Positions 35,474 through 43,468 are shown, numbered from the stretch's first letter. The stretch: DNA of 50,872 nucleotides from an uncultured Nitrospira sp. (GCA_902500785.1 CABVRW010000011.1:27886-78757), one strand, 5' to 3'. Made by a program: numbers and translations. The notes: generated from the sequence alone by a model not told the origin.

Positions 35474-36880
35474 CTATCTCGGCATCACCTGGAAGACGTC
35501 ACGGAGGTCCTGCGCCATGTCGCTGGCGTGACGGTAGCGATTCGGGATGTCTTTCTGGAGCGCGCGATCCAGAATGGCCTGCACCCGAGTCGGCAAATCG
35601 CGACGGTATTTGAGCAGCGGTGCGTGCGGGGCCTTGGCGATGCGGATGACGAGGGCGGCCATGTTTTCGGCGTCGAAGGGGCGTTCGCCGCTCAACAATT
35701 CGAACAGCACGATGCCCAATGAGAACACATCCGACCGACCGTCCACATCCTTTCCGGTGGCCTGTTCCGGTGACATGTAGCGCGGGGTGCCCAAGATCAT
35801 GCTGGTTTGGGTTTTCGAGGCGCTGGCCATCTTAGCGATCCCGAAATCCATCACCTTCACGAGGCGCTGTTTCAGAATCATGATGTTCGCGGGTTTGACG
35901 TCGCGATGAACCACGCCTTGGCTGTGGGCATAATCCAGGGCGTCGGCAACGGTCGCGACGATCTGTAAGGCTTGTTTGGCGGGGAGGAGGGTCGATTTCT
36001 GGCAGTAACAACTGAGCAGCGTGCCCTCAAGATACTCCATGGCGATATAGGCCAGGCCCTCCTGCTCGCCGGCGTCGTATACAGTAACGATATTGGGGTG
36101 CGAGAGGCGTCCGGTCGATTCGGCTTCACGAAAGAACCGGTTCCTGAATTCTTTGAGCTCTTCTTCGTTGTCGATATCATCCAGTCGCATGGTCTTGATG
36201 GCCACATGGCGTTGGATCGTCGGGTCTTTCCCCAGGTAGACGACCCCCATCGCGCCGCGACCGAGTTCTTTCACCACGTGATATCGTCCCAGCGAGGTCG
36301 GTACGGCTACGCCGTTGCGGACGATCACGGTGCCGGGCGCGCGCGCCGGGGTGGGGGCGACATCGGCGGCGGCGCGCGCCTCGTCGGCCGTCTCGTCTGA
36401 CGCCGCTTCCGCCTCTACCGGACGACGACGCGGACGTCCGGCGAAGGCTTGGGTCAATGCCTCGGCATGACGGACCCAGGCGAAGGTCAGCCACGTCGCC
36501 GAGCCGAGGAGGCCGCCCGTGAGCAGCCAGTTATAGAGCGGTTGTGTAGGGGGACCGAGCACAGGTATTCCGTGCGCATCGTAGGCGCGGGAGGCCACGA
36601 GGATGATCAGCAGGAAGGCCGAAGGAAACAGCACGGCGCGGATAAACGTTTGGCCCTTGCCGTTGTCGCGCAGGTCGCGCCGTGATCGGGCAGCGGCGAG
36701 CCAGATCATGAGCAGGCAGAGACCATCGGCGATCAACCGCACGGCTTGTGCGGCGTTCATTCTCAACGGCTGGATGAAGGTATGCGTGAACAGCGGAAGG
36801 GTGGCCAGTAACGGGCCTACCATCATCGCAAGAATAATGACGATCAAATATGGGCCGATCCAGCCCCAGGATGTGGTCAT
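35474..36880 (-). CDS. Hanks-type Ser/Thr protein kinase with N-terminal membrane segments
   Basis: A 468-residue kinase. About four membrane segments occupy residues 9-135, an acidic/Ala-rich linker about 150-195 and the kinase domain 200-465. The P-loop is LGRGAMGVVYLG, with Lys229 in VAIK, H325-R326-D327 in VHRDVKPAN, DFG at 345-347 and MSPE at 369-372. All catalytic residues are present. The order, membrane part first and kinase last with no sensor domain outside, is opposite to PknB. It heads the kinase-PP2C-FHA operon. Confidence 0.95.
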   Translation of the reverse strand: MTTSWGWIGPYLIVIILAMMVGPLLATLPLFTHTFIQPLRMNAAQAVRLIADGLCLLMIWLAAARSRRDLRDNGKGQTFIRAVLFPSAFLLIILVASRAYDAHGIPVLGPPTQPLYNWLLTGGLLGSATWLTFAWVRHAEALTQAFAGRPRRRPVEAEAASDETADEARAAADVAPTPARAPGTVIVRNGVAVPTSLGRYHVVKELGRGAMGVVYLGKDPTIQRHVAIKTMRLDDIDNEEELKEFRNRFFREAESTGRLSHPNIVTVYDAGEQEGLAYIAMEYLEGTLLSCYCQKSTLLPAKQALQIVATVADALDYAHSQGVVHRDVKPANIMILKQRLVKVMDFGIAKMASASKTQTSMILGTPRYMSPEQATGKDVDGRSDVFSLGIVLFELLSGERPFDAENMAALVIRIAKAPHAPLLKYRRDLPTRVQAILDRALQKDIPNRYRHASDMAQDLRDVFQVMPR

Positions 36881-37024
36881 GTGTTGGATTCGAGCGTGGT
36901 TGTGTCTCAGTGTAGCGGAAGGATCCGGAGTGTCAATGAAACGAAGGATTGGTGCATCCAGCGGGCGGGACGAGTCCTGCCCGTTGAACAGCGTCGGTCT
37001 GGTCTGCGCGGAAGGATCGAGCGG

Positions 37025-37873
37025 TCAGGCGACGGTGGCGGCTTTTCTGAGCGGATCAAGCAGTTTCTCGGAGATCTTCAGCTGGCCTCGTCCGATGCCT
37101 ACCTCGATATCCGGCTTGGTCACGCCGTGGAAGTCGCTTCCCCCGGTGACGAGCAGGCCGCATTGTTTGGCCAGCTCAAGGTACTCGGTGGTTTGGCTCG
37201 GAGTGTGCGTGCTGTAGTGAACCTCGATGCCTCCCAGCCCGGCGGCTTTCAGTTCACGGACCAGGGTGCGCAAGCCGTCCGCTGACGTTCTGACCCAGGT
37301 GGGGTGGGCCAACACCGGGACGCCGCCGGCTTCACGGATCCATTGCACCGCTTCGGCCGGTTTCGGTAGCTCACGATCGACAAAGGCGGGACGGCCATTG
37401 GCCAGGTAACGGTCGAAGGCCTCTTTGGCCGAGGTGACGACTTTTTTCTCCATTAAGAGCCGGGCGATGTGGGGCCGCCCCACGGACTCCGTGCCGGCGA
37501 GTGCCCGCACTTCGTCATAGGTCATGGAGATGCCCAGCTCGTTGAGGCGTTGGACGATCTTTGGATTGCGCTGGTGGCGGCTGTCTCGCAAGGTGCTCAG
37601 GCGTTGGGCGAACAGCGGATCGGTCCAGTTCATAAAGTAGCCGAGAATATGGAGTTCGCTCTCGCCGAGACGCGAACTGATTTCGACGCCGGGGACCACT
37701 TCGATGCCGAGTTCCGCACCGATGGCCGTGGCTTCGGGGATCCCCTCGACAATGTCGTGGTCGGTAATCGCGAGCGCGGTGAGGCCGGCCTGCTTGGCGA
37801 AGGCCATCACCTCACGGGTGGAAAAGCTGCCGTCCGAATGGGTGGTATGGAGATGAAGATCAATGCGACTCAT
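37025..37873 (-). CDS. PHP-domain phosphoesterase (YciV/RNase AM-like)
   Basis: A 282-residue PHP-family metal-dependent phosphoesterase. Metal motifs are DLHLHTTHSDGSF (about 4-16), ALAITDHDIVEG (about 34-45), VPVLAHPTWVRT and TGGSDFHG near the C terminus. Proteins of this layout act on 3',5'-nucleoside bisphosphate or 5' RNA ends; the choice here is inference. It overlaps the FolB-methyltransferase stop by four bases, so the two are coupled. The kinase operon follows 144 bases downstream. Confidence 0.92.
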   Translation of the reverse strand: MSRIDLHLHTTHSDGSFSTREVMAFAKQAGLTALAITDHDIVEGIPEATAIGAELGIEVVPGVEISSRLGESELHILGYFMNWTDPLFAQRLSTLRDSRHQRNPKIVQRLNELGISMTYDEVRALAGTESVGRPHIARLLMEKKVVTSAKEAFDRYLANGRPAFVDRELPKPAEAVQWIREAGGVPVLAHPTWVRTSADGLRTLVRELKAAGLGGIEVHYSTHTPSQTTEYLELAKQCGLLVTGGSDFHGVTKPDIEVGIGRGQLKISEKLLDPLRKAATVA

Positions 37874-38808
37874 CGTGGTGTCTCAGGCCCCGCTTTCTGC
37901 GCGACTAAGCGCGCGGTATAGCATGGTCCGCTGCCATGGCCTCCGTCATGTTCGCCCTCATCGTAATGAAGCACCTGCAGCGGGGCGGTCAAACGGAGTA
38001 ATTCGTTCCGCGCCAGACAGAATTCCCATCGGCGCGGATGCTGATGGCGGAAGTAGTTCTCGATGGTAAAGGTTTCGTAGAGCAAGAGGCCGTTTGGTTT
38101 CAACGCGTCCATGAGGACGGGGAACAAGGGGCGATGCAGGTAAAAAAAGACCACGACGGCATCATAACATTCCTGGCCCAGGCTGGGAGGCCGGTCCGGG
38201 TGTTCTTCCATATCGAGCACCCGCGTGGTGAGGCCGGAGAGGTGCCGCGTTGCTGCAGCCGTTTCCAGCGCCGTCAACGCGTCCGAGTCCCGATCGATTG
38301 CCTCGACCTGCATGCCATGAGACAGGAGATGCAGCGCATGGCGCCCACGGCCTGCAGCGACATCCAGGACGCGGCCCTTGGGCAGTCGTCCAAGTTGTTG
38401 CACCAAAAAGGGCGCCGGGCCGGGGCCTGAGGGCTGTGTCGGTTGGGCGGCGCGGGTCCGCTCGAATCGGATGCCGACGGATCCGGCGACCATGGCGAGC
38501 GGCGCGTGGAGCTTGCGAATCCAGATGCGCACCCGATCGACCGGAAATTCGCTGAACAGCATTCCGACCAGCTGTTCCGCCAGTGATTCCAACAGCCGAC
38601 AGGTCAGCGAGCGGCTGAGTGTCACGAGCCGCTCCGCTACCCGGGCATAGTCGATCGTGTCGTCCAGTCGATCCGAGAGTCCGGCGGAGTCGACCGCCGC
38701 CTCCAGCTCAAGATCAATTGCGATGAGTTGCGGCGTGCGACGTTCTTCTTCCGTCACGCCGCAGTGGGCGTACAGTTCCAGGCGTTCGATGATGATGCGC
38801 TGCGCCAT
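37870..38808 (-). CDS. dihydroneopterin aldolase fused to a SAM methyltransferase
   Basis: A 312-residue two-domain protein. Residues 1-118 match FolB: HCGVTEEER (about 15-23), DTIDYARV with the conserved Tyr54, and IRKLHAPL with the catalytic-type Lys99. A Pro-rich linker (about 120-132) leads to a class I methyltransferase domain with motif I VLDVAAGRGRHAL (147-159), the acidic end of strand 2 VEAIDRD and a TehB-like continuation. The frame is continuous, so this is a fusion and not two overlapping genes. The methyltransferase substrate is unknown. The ATG at 38808 fits the FolB N terminus. Confidence 0.88.
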   Translation of the reverse strand: MAQRIIIERLELYAHCGVTEEERRTPQLIAIDLELEAAVDSAGLSDRLDDTIDYARVAERLVTLSRSLTCRLLESLAEQLVGMLFSEFPVDRVRIWIRKLHAPLAMVAGSVGIRFERTRAAQPTQPSGPGPAPFLVQQLGRLPKGRVLDVAAGRGRHALHLLSHGMQVEAIDRDSDALTALETAAATRHLSGLTTRVLDMEEHPDRPPSLGQECYDAVVVFFYLHRPLFPVLMDALKPNGLLLYETFTIENYFRHQHPRRWEFCLARNELLRLTAPLQVLHYDEGEHDGGHGSGPCYTARLVAQKAGPETPR

Positions 38809-38868
38809 GGCGGCATTGTCGTGGATGGACTTTCGGACTGTCAAGCAAGGCGAGGGCGAGGCCTTCGC

Positions 38869-39339
38869 CTACCAGCGCGCGGCGAGCCGTTTCACGAGCC
38901 CATTGGCCGGCGACAGGGCCCGGCGGACGGGGGAGAGCAGTGTCGAAGGGACAGGGATGTTTCTGATCAGGTGTCGCAGGCCTGTGCCGGCCAGACCTAA
39001 CAGTTCAACCAGGTGTTTCATCATCGGCTCGTTGCTTCGCCCGGGGCGAAGCAACTTCAATTCCGCCTTATAGACTGTGCGGCGGCGCCAGGTGGCATGA
39101 ACGGCCACAGCGGCCATGACGGTGAGGAGCAAGGGATTCGAGGGAATGGAGAACAACCAGCGCCACCATTCATACAGCGCGAGGGTCACCAGACACAGGG
39201 GCAGCGAGAGGACATCGCCCCAGGCGGACTGGAGCCGTCGGATCTGTTCCTCCAGGGATTGGCCGGTGAGTCGGCGCGGGGTCATCTGCAGGGACGTACG
39301 ACGGTTTTTCGAACCGAACACTCGCGCGGACAGCCACAT
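38869..39339 (-). CDS. hypothetical membrane protein, possibly a truncated NERD-type protein
   Basis: A 156-residue protein with a membrane region of one or two segments (about 47-85) and a basic, Leu-rich C-terminal part. The stretch AELKLLRPGRSNEPMMKHL loosely recalls the segment that precedes the nuclease core in membrane-anchored NERD proteins, but no catalytic core follows. Either it is a small membrane protein of its own family or a shortened relic. The ATG at 39339 is assumed; one three codons earlier is possible. Confidence 0.5.
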   Translation of the reverse strand: MWLSARVFGSKNRRTSLQMTPRRLTGQSLEEQIRRLQSAWGDVLSLPLCLVTLALYEWWRWLFSIPSNPLLLTVMAAVAVHATWRRRTVYKAELKLLRPGRSNEPMMKHLVELLGLAGTGLRHLIRNIPVPSTLLSPVRRALSPANGLVKRLAARW

Positions 39340-39463
39340 TCCCAACACCTCCTGTCGTGCCTCATCTCACGTCCAGCGGGCATTTTAGAGCAGGTTGGTG
39401 GTTCGGAATAGAAAAGACGAAATTTCTGCAGGCTCTCGCCGTGCGACCCGTGAGTGGCCTCCG

Positions 39464-39703
39464 CTACTGTGATGCCTGTCCGCCCAGTTTGAGTACCAGA
39501 TAGGGTGTGAGGTAATAACAGACGACCGAAATGATCACCCCCGACACCGCCCCGATCAAACCCTGCAGGAAGACGCCGACGAAGGGGAGGAGGAAGACGA
39601 TGAGGATCATCACGATGGCGATCCGCTTGTGTCCTTCATAGAAGGCGAGGCGCCGGGCCGACGTGAGCGACTCGGTGAAGGAAAGTGGAGACTGGAGTGT
39701 CAT
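39464..39703 (-). CDS. small hypothetical membrane protein
   Basis: A 79-residue protein with two membrane segments (about 28-44 and 47-67: IAIVMILIVFLLPFVGVFLQ, VSGVIISVVCYYLTPYLVL) and a short charged N terminus. No family is recognised. The ribosome site is weak. Hydropathy and codon use support it as real. Confidence 0.55.
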   Translation of the reverse strand: MTLQSPLSFTESLTSARRLAFYEGHKRIAIVMILIVFLLPFVGVFLQGLIGAVSGVIISVVCYYLTPYLVLKLGGQASQ

Positions 39704-39805
39704 GGAAACGTGCGCCCTATTCCATTTCGTCCGGATTGCGTGTATGAACGTGGGTCACCGATGCCGATAGGGCAAGACGCATTCATCTACCATGGGAGGC
39801 TGGTT

Positions 39806-39904
39806 ATGGCGAAGGGCATGCAACAGAAAAAGACGACCAAAAAGAAACCTACCAAGACCCTGATGGAAAAGCGCGCCGAAAAAAGCGCGAAAAAGGGTCG
39901 CTGA
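39806..39904 (+). CDS. 32-residue Lys-rich small protein
   Basis: A very short gene with a strong ribosome site (GGGAGG, seven bases before the ATG). The product begins MAKGMQQKKTTKKKPTKTLM and continues EKRAEKSAKKGR. Small basic proteins of this pattern recur as hypothetical proteins in many bacteria, which supports it as real. Its function is unknown; nucleic-acid binding is a guess from charge. Confidence 0.68.
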   Translation: MAKGMQQKKTTKKKPTKTLMEKRAEKSAKKGR

Positions 39905-40062
39905 TTCGATCCCGTTTCGGTACGTGCGCCACCTACGTCCGATGACAGCCGTCCTCACATCGTGTGAGCGGCGAGCCGATGAGGAGCGAGCCGTTTCGGG
40001 AGCGCGGGTCGCCCGCCCGCCCGACCGGCTGCCCATCTGCGCCCTCTACAGTAGGCGTCGCC

Positions 40063-40581
40063 TCAATGCAGTTTTTGCAAGAGTCCCTCCGCGACGGTGG
40101 CGTTGGGATCGCCTCCCACAATCAGATCCTTGTCGCCGAAATGGGACCTTGATCGGGTCGTCACCCGCATCTTCAGTCCGCCTGGCTCGAGGCTGTACTC
40201 GAACAGGGCGGCTTCCTGCTGTTGATCCAGATACCCCTGACTCGCTCGCTCAAACGAGCCGACGATACTCACCGACAGTCGCCCCGGTGCCTTCTCGAAG
40301 CTCTTCACGACCATGCGTTGCACGCCGCCTCCCGGAGGCACGTATTCCACCGTTTGTCCGACGTGTGACAATTCAATCTGTCGCGACAGTCCCTGGTTGT
40401 TCGTGTAGGAGTAGAGGGGAAAGCCCTGCGGGCTGAAATCGATTTGCACTTCCGCCCGACTGCCGTCGGCGCTGGTGAGCAATCCTTTCCATGCGCCGCT
40501 GAGCTCCGCCGCCTCCAGGGTGCCGGAGACGGCCAGCACGGCGGCCACCAACGCGATGATGACCCGATGCGGTATTCTCAT
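40063..40581 (-). CDS. secreted hypothetical protein downstream of the caspase-like gene
   Basis: A 172-residue protein with a signal peptide (about 1-24, IIALVAAVLAVSGTLEA) and a mature part rich in beta strands that begins ELSGAWKGLLTSADGSRA. The layout recalls small lipocalin-like or hydrolase-associated N-terminal domains, but no family can be named. GGAGG lies nine bases before the ATG. It follows the caspase-like gene by about 41 bases on the same strand and is probably co-transcribed. Confidence 0.7.
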   Translation of the reverse strand: MRIPHRVIIALVAAVLAVSGTLEAAELSGAWKGLLTSADGSRAEVQIDFSPQGFPLYSYTNNQGLSRQIELSHVGQTVEYVPPGGGVQRMVVKSFEKAPGRLSVSIVGSFERASQGYLDQQQEAALFEYSLEPGGLKMRVTTRSRSHFGDKDLIVGGDPNATVAEGLLQKLH

Positions 40582-40622
40582 GACCCTGCCCTCCTGGGTG
40601 ATAGGACCATCGCGTCAGGACG

Positions 40623-41534
40623 TCAGACGCTGAACGGCTGCTGGCGCACAAACCGCGCCGCTGCTCCGAGCGTGAACAGGTTGGGCGTCTGACTGGCCGG
40701 CAGTCCCGCCTTGATCGCCGCATGGAACGCGGCATAGTTCCCGCGGTAGGTTCCATGATTCCAGACCTTGAGGACTTGCTCGGTGAAGGCGCCGTTGTGG
40801 TCGCCGTCCATGGAGGTCTGGTTATCCTGGCAGCCCGAGATGAGGAGGACGGAGGGTTTGAATTTTTTCGCGATGGCGGTCAGGCGCGGGCTCACGGCCA
40901 GTTGGGCGAGCACGCTATCCGGATCTACCACCGAGGCCTTGCCGGCGGCCTTGGCCACGTCCTGCTGCAATTTGTTGTAGAACGCCTGGTGCTCGCGATA
41001 GGTGCGGAGGCCGACGGAGATGGGCATCATCTTCGAGCGCCCGGCTGATTTGAGCGCATCGAACTGGGGTGGCATGTTGCGGGTGACCGTGCCGCTATGG
41101 CAACTGTCGGAGAACACGAGAATCCGTACCCCGGCTGCGAAACGGCTCAATTCGAAATACAACTCGTCGTCGATGAGCTGGCCGTCGTAGAGGCACCAGG
41201 TCTCATCCTGCTTGTCCGCCTCTTCGCCCGTGATGTCGGGGACCTGGCCGCCGTGTCCCGAATAGGTCAGGAAAAAGAAATCGCCTTTCCGCAACTGCTT
41301 GGCGGCCTTGCGCATGGCCGCCAGTGCCTGCGAGCGAGTTCCCTTCTTTGTCAGCAGCACGGTGGATTTCATGCCGCGCGACTTGGCGATCGCCGCCATA
41401 TCTTTCGCATCGAATTCACAGGCCGCGAGTTCGCCGCTCCAGCCACCGTAGGCGGCGGGGCTCACGGCGTTCAGTCCGATGTGTAGGGACATACCCTTCG
41501 CTGTGCTGCGTGATGACGAGGTGGTCTTGGCCAT
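40623..41534 (-). CDS. caspase-fold peptidase (C14, metacaspase-like)
   Basis: A 303-residue single-domain caspase-like cysteine peptidase. The catalytic dyad is His94 in TYSGHGGQV and Cys145 in FSDSCHSGT, the caspase-fold signatures. The N-terminal strand [10 protein letters not shown] and the D44 region match metacaspases of bacteria. There is no prodomain, signal peptide or attached effector domain. The ATG at 41534 has a perfect GGAGG; the longer reading to 41672 is rejected. The neighbouring gene encodes a secreted protein. Roles in regulated proteolysis or defence are possible but not shown. Confidence 0.9.
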   Translation of the reverse strand: MAKTTSSSRSTAKGMSLHIGLNAVSPAAYGGWSGELAACEFDAKDMAAIAKSRGMKSTVLLTKKGTRSQALAAMRKAAKQLRKGDFFFLTYSGHGGQVPDITGEEADKQDETWCLYDGQLIDDELYFELSRFAAGVRILVFSDSCHSGTVTRNMPPQFDALKSAGRSKMMPISVGLRTYREHQAFYNKLQQDVAKAAGKASVVDPDSVLAQLAVSPRLTAIAKKFKPSVLLISGCQDNQTSMDGDHNGAFTEQVLKVWNHGTYRGNYAAFHAAIKAGLPASQTPNLFTLGAAARFVRQQPFSV

Positions 41535-41714
41535 ACGTACCTCCTTGGTCGAGAGACAGTTGTCAGGATGAAACGATCGACGATCAAAAGATGGCGGTAC
41601 GGTAGTCTTTAAGGCGAAATCTGTCAACGGAGAAGGAGGGACGAATGCCGGTATTCTACTCGCTCGGAGCAAGGGAGCCGGCGCTCGGGCCTCCCCGGAA
41701 TGTTCAATGCTCAG

Positions 41715-41742
41715 TGCTCAATGTTCAATCGAACATTGAGCA
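41715..41742. repeat. perfect palindromic repeat within a GAACATT-rich cluster
   Basis: A 12-bp perfect inverted repeat (arms 41715-41726 and 41731-41742, loop AATC). Partial copies of the same word flank it: TGTTCAATGC at 41701 and CGAACATT at 41751. The cluster resembles REP-type elements. It has no T tail, so it is unlikely to be a classical terminator. Confidence 0.75.
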
Positions 41743-41842
41743 TGGAAAATCGAACATTTTTTCGCAAACCGAGCTACGTTGCACAAGAGAGTTCTCCCGG
41801 AGCTATCGGGCCCTTGGTCTGCGCCGCAAGCCAGCATGATGT

Positions 41843-42050
41843 CTAGCAGGCTGCGGAACAACTCGATTGTTGCGCGATACACCGCGATCAGCTCACGTGG
41901 CGTGTTGGTAGCAGAATCGGCCGCAGGATGCGCAAAAAGGCCGTCCAGCAAGGCCGCAGCGAGCGAAGTGGCGAATCGTACTCTTGCCGTACGGTGAGCC
42001 GCTGAGCGATGCGAGAACGCCGCTGGCGGACTTTTTCCGCATCCTGCTAG
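41843..42050. mobile_element. MITE-like element with nested inverted repeats
   Basis: The left end CTAGCAGGCTGCGGAACAAC (41843) and the reverse complement of the right end, CTAGCAGGATGCGGAAAAAG (ending at 42050), match at 17 of 20 bases. Inside, 41923-41949 is an imperfect inverted copy of the right end (42022-42047), so the right 125 bases alone can fold into a long hairpin. No transposase frame is present. It lies between the caspase-like gene and the toxin-antitoxin operon. Confidence 0.6.
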
Positions 42051-42065
42051 GAGAATGCCTAACAG

Positions 42066-42094
42066 TTGTGTCGGGAGGGTCTTCAGACCATAAT
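42066..42094 (+). promoter_or_regulatory. putative promoter of the toxin-antitoxin operon
   Basis: TTGTGT is followed after exactly 17 bases by CATAAT, a five-of-six match to the -10. GACCA and TGGTC flank the downstream 20 bases as a weak inverted repeat that could serve as an autoregulatory operator. The antitoxin ATG is 45 bases downstream. Confidence 0.5.
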
Positions 42095-42138
42095 ACATCT
42101 GTTGTCTGTGGTCCCGGTGGCCTGAGAGGGAGGTGTCG

Positions 42139-42339
42139 ATGTCGACGGCGGAGAGAATTTTTAAGGAAGCACAAAAACTCCCGGATCCCCTCGCACAAGA
42201 GGTGCTGGATTTCATCGAATACATTGAGCTGAAGCACGGCCTTAGGGATCGTCAGACTGAAGAGTTGAAACAGGCACAGGCGCCGGCCATGCGCCATGTG
42301 TGGGACAACCAAGACGATGAGGTATGGAATGGCATGTAA
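42139..42339 (+). CDS. DUF2281-type antitoxin
   Basis: A 66-residue protein matching the DUF2281 layout: MSTAERIFKEAQKLPDPLAQ followed by EVLDFIEYIELKH, then a short charged tail. Such small proteins are usual antitoxins for PIN or MazF/PemK toxins. GAGGGAGG lies six bases before the ATG; a GTG two codons earlier is possible. The end overlaps the toxin start by 11 bases, which supports coupling. Confidence 0.82.
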   Translation: MSTAERIFKEAQKLPDPLAQEVLDFIEYIELKHGLRDRQTEELKQAQAPAMRHVWDNQDDEVWNGM

Positions 42340-42667
42340 GCCAGGTGATCTCGTCTTGATCCCGTTTCCATTTTCGGACCTGCAGTCAACGAAAAAACGT
42401 CCCGTGATGGTATTGACCCCGCCCGATCGCCACGCCGATTTTATCGGGCTCGCGATCACCACTGTCGAGCAACAACAGCAGGCTCTGCCGGTGGGTGAGG
42501 CACAATTGATCCAAGGGACTCTCCCCAGACCTTCATGGATCAGGCTGGACAAGATCTTTACCTTTTCCGAGAGCAGTATCATCAAGACATTCGGCACCCT
42601 CTCTCCACAAACGGTGCAAAGTGTGTTGAAGGGACTGTGTGCGGTCGTCGGCTACGCTCGCGAATAA
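42329..42667 (+). CDS. PemK/MazF-like toxin (mRNA interferase type)
   Basis: A 112-residue protein whose N terminus reads CKPGDLVLIPFPFSDLQSTK then KRPVMVLTP, the PemK/MazF core. The middle segment RPSWIRLDKIFTFSESSI matches the second conserved block. Known members cut mRNA at short sequences. It overlaps the antitoxin gene, so the pair is a type II toxin-antitoxin module. The frame is intact. Confidence 0.88.
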   Translation: MACKPGDLVLIPFPFSDLQSTKKRPVMVLTPPDRHADFIGLAITTVEQQQQALPVGEAQLIQGTLPRPSWIRLDKIFTFSESSIIKTFGTLSPQTVQSVLKGLCAVVGYARE

Positions 42668-43099
42668 GCGAAGCCCAATGCCGTCCTAGTCAACGCCGCT
42701 TTCTATCAGCGGCTACGTTCGCTGCCCCCCTGTCTCATCGTGTCTCTTTTAGCCCACCCGGCCAACGTCACCAGTGTCCGAGTGGCAGGAGTTGTACAAG
42801 GCCCTCCGAACTGGCCGCTTTTCTTCCCCCCACGAGATACGCTTCACGTTCAGCGAGAGACGATTATTTTTTCTGCTGTGACCCCGGATGTCACACCGCA
42901 GTGCTAGGGTCGAGGCCTGACGAGCTGGTGGCGTATAGCCGATGGCCCGATGCGCCGGTGAACATGTCGCGAAATGCGGTGCCCGTTCGTATTCCACAGA
43001 AGAGAAGGCCCTAGGCATAAACCTAGCTCATTTTGTCGAGATTCACCGATGACGCTCGTCCCATTCCTTGCTACAGTGCGGCGGCGTTGGGAGCACAGC
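42668..43099. other. gene-poor stretch between toxin and Cys-rich protein
   Basis: About 430 bases with no believable gene. They contain small palindromes, for example TGTGAC/GTCACA around 42877-42895 and CTAGG/CCTAG around 43011-43026, and repeat-like sequence near 42835-42865. It may be repeat debris. No CRISPR repeat was found. Confidence 0.5.
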
Positions 43100-43393
43100 A
43101 TGAGTTGGAATGAAGAGGCTCGCATCAGTTGCCGTTTCTTGTTCAAATGTCCGCAGCGATGGGACCACCGCCTGGAGCCCACCGCTGTCGAGGAAGTTCG
43201 CCACTGCCCGGAATGTGATCGAGATGTGCACCTGGCTTTGACTGAAGAAGACGTTCGACGATACAGCGGGGAAGGCCGGTGCATCGCCGTGCCGGTGATG
43301 CGGCCAGAAAGGGAGGTCGATCCTGATGGTCCGAACTATGTGGTCGGCAAGGCAGCTCCGCTATATGGGCAAGAGTCGGAGTCACGGCAGTAA
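43100..43393 (+). CDS. small Cys-rich (zinc-ribbon-like) hypothetical protein
   Basis: A 97-residue protein. Cysteines occur as SCRFLFKCPQRW (about 11-22) and HCPECDRDVH (about 36-45), which could form a Cys4-type zinc site. The rest is charged and carries no known domain. A GGGAG site precedes the ATG at 43100. It lies 75 bases upstream of cas3 on the same strand. It may be co-transcribed with the cas operon, but it is not a known Cas protein. Confidence 0.62.
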   Translation: MSWNEEARISCRFLFKCPQRWDHRLEPTAVEEVRHCPECDRDVHLALTEEDVRRYSGEGRCIAVPVMRPEREVDPDGPNYVVGKAAPLYGQESESRQ

Positions 43394-43468
43394 CGAGGAG
43401 AAACGGTATGTTTCCAGTTGTCTAGAGAGGCAGTGAGGGCGAGTGACAAGCCTGAAAGGGAGAGCCGA

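Noticed and set aside
42877-42895. CRP-like operator (TGTGA and TCACA)
   Set aside because: The half-sites are nine bases apart rather than six, and no promoter or gene start is next to it.
42535-43014. Forward frame running through the toxin end and the following spacer
   Set aside because: It is out of frame with the PemK gene and its translation is low-complexity and unlike any protein.
42668-43468. CRISPR array near the cas operon
   Set aside because: No regularly spaced direct repeats were found in this stretch or elsewhere in the window.
43418-43468. TTG start of cas3 at 43418
   Set aside because: A better ribosome site and ATG lie at 43469, and the upstream 17 residues look non-conserved.
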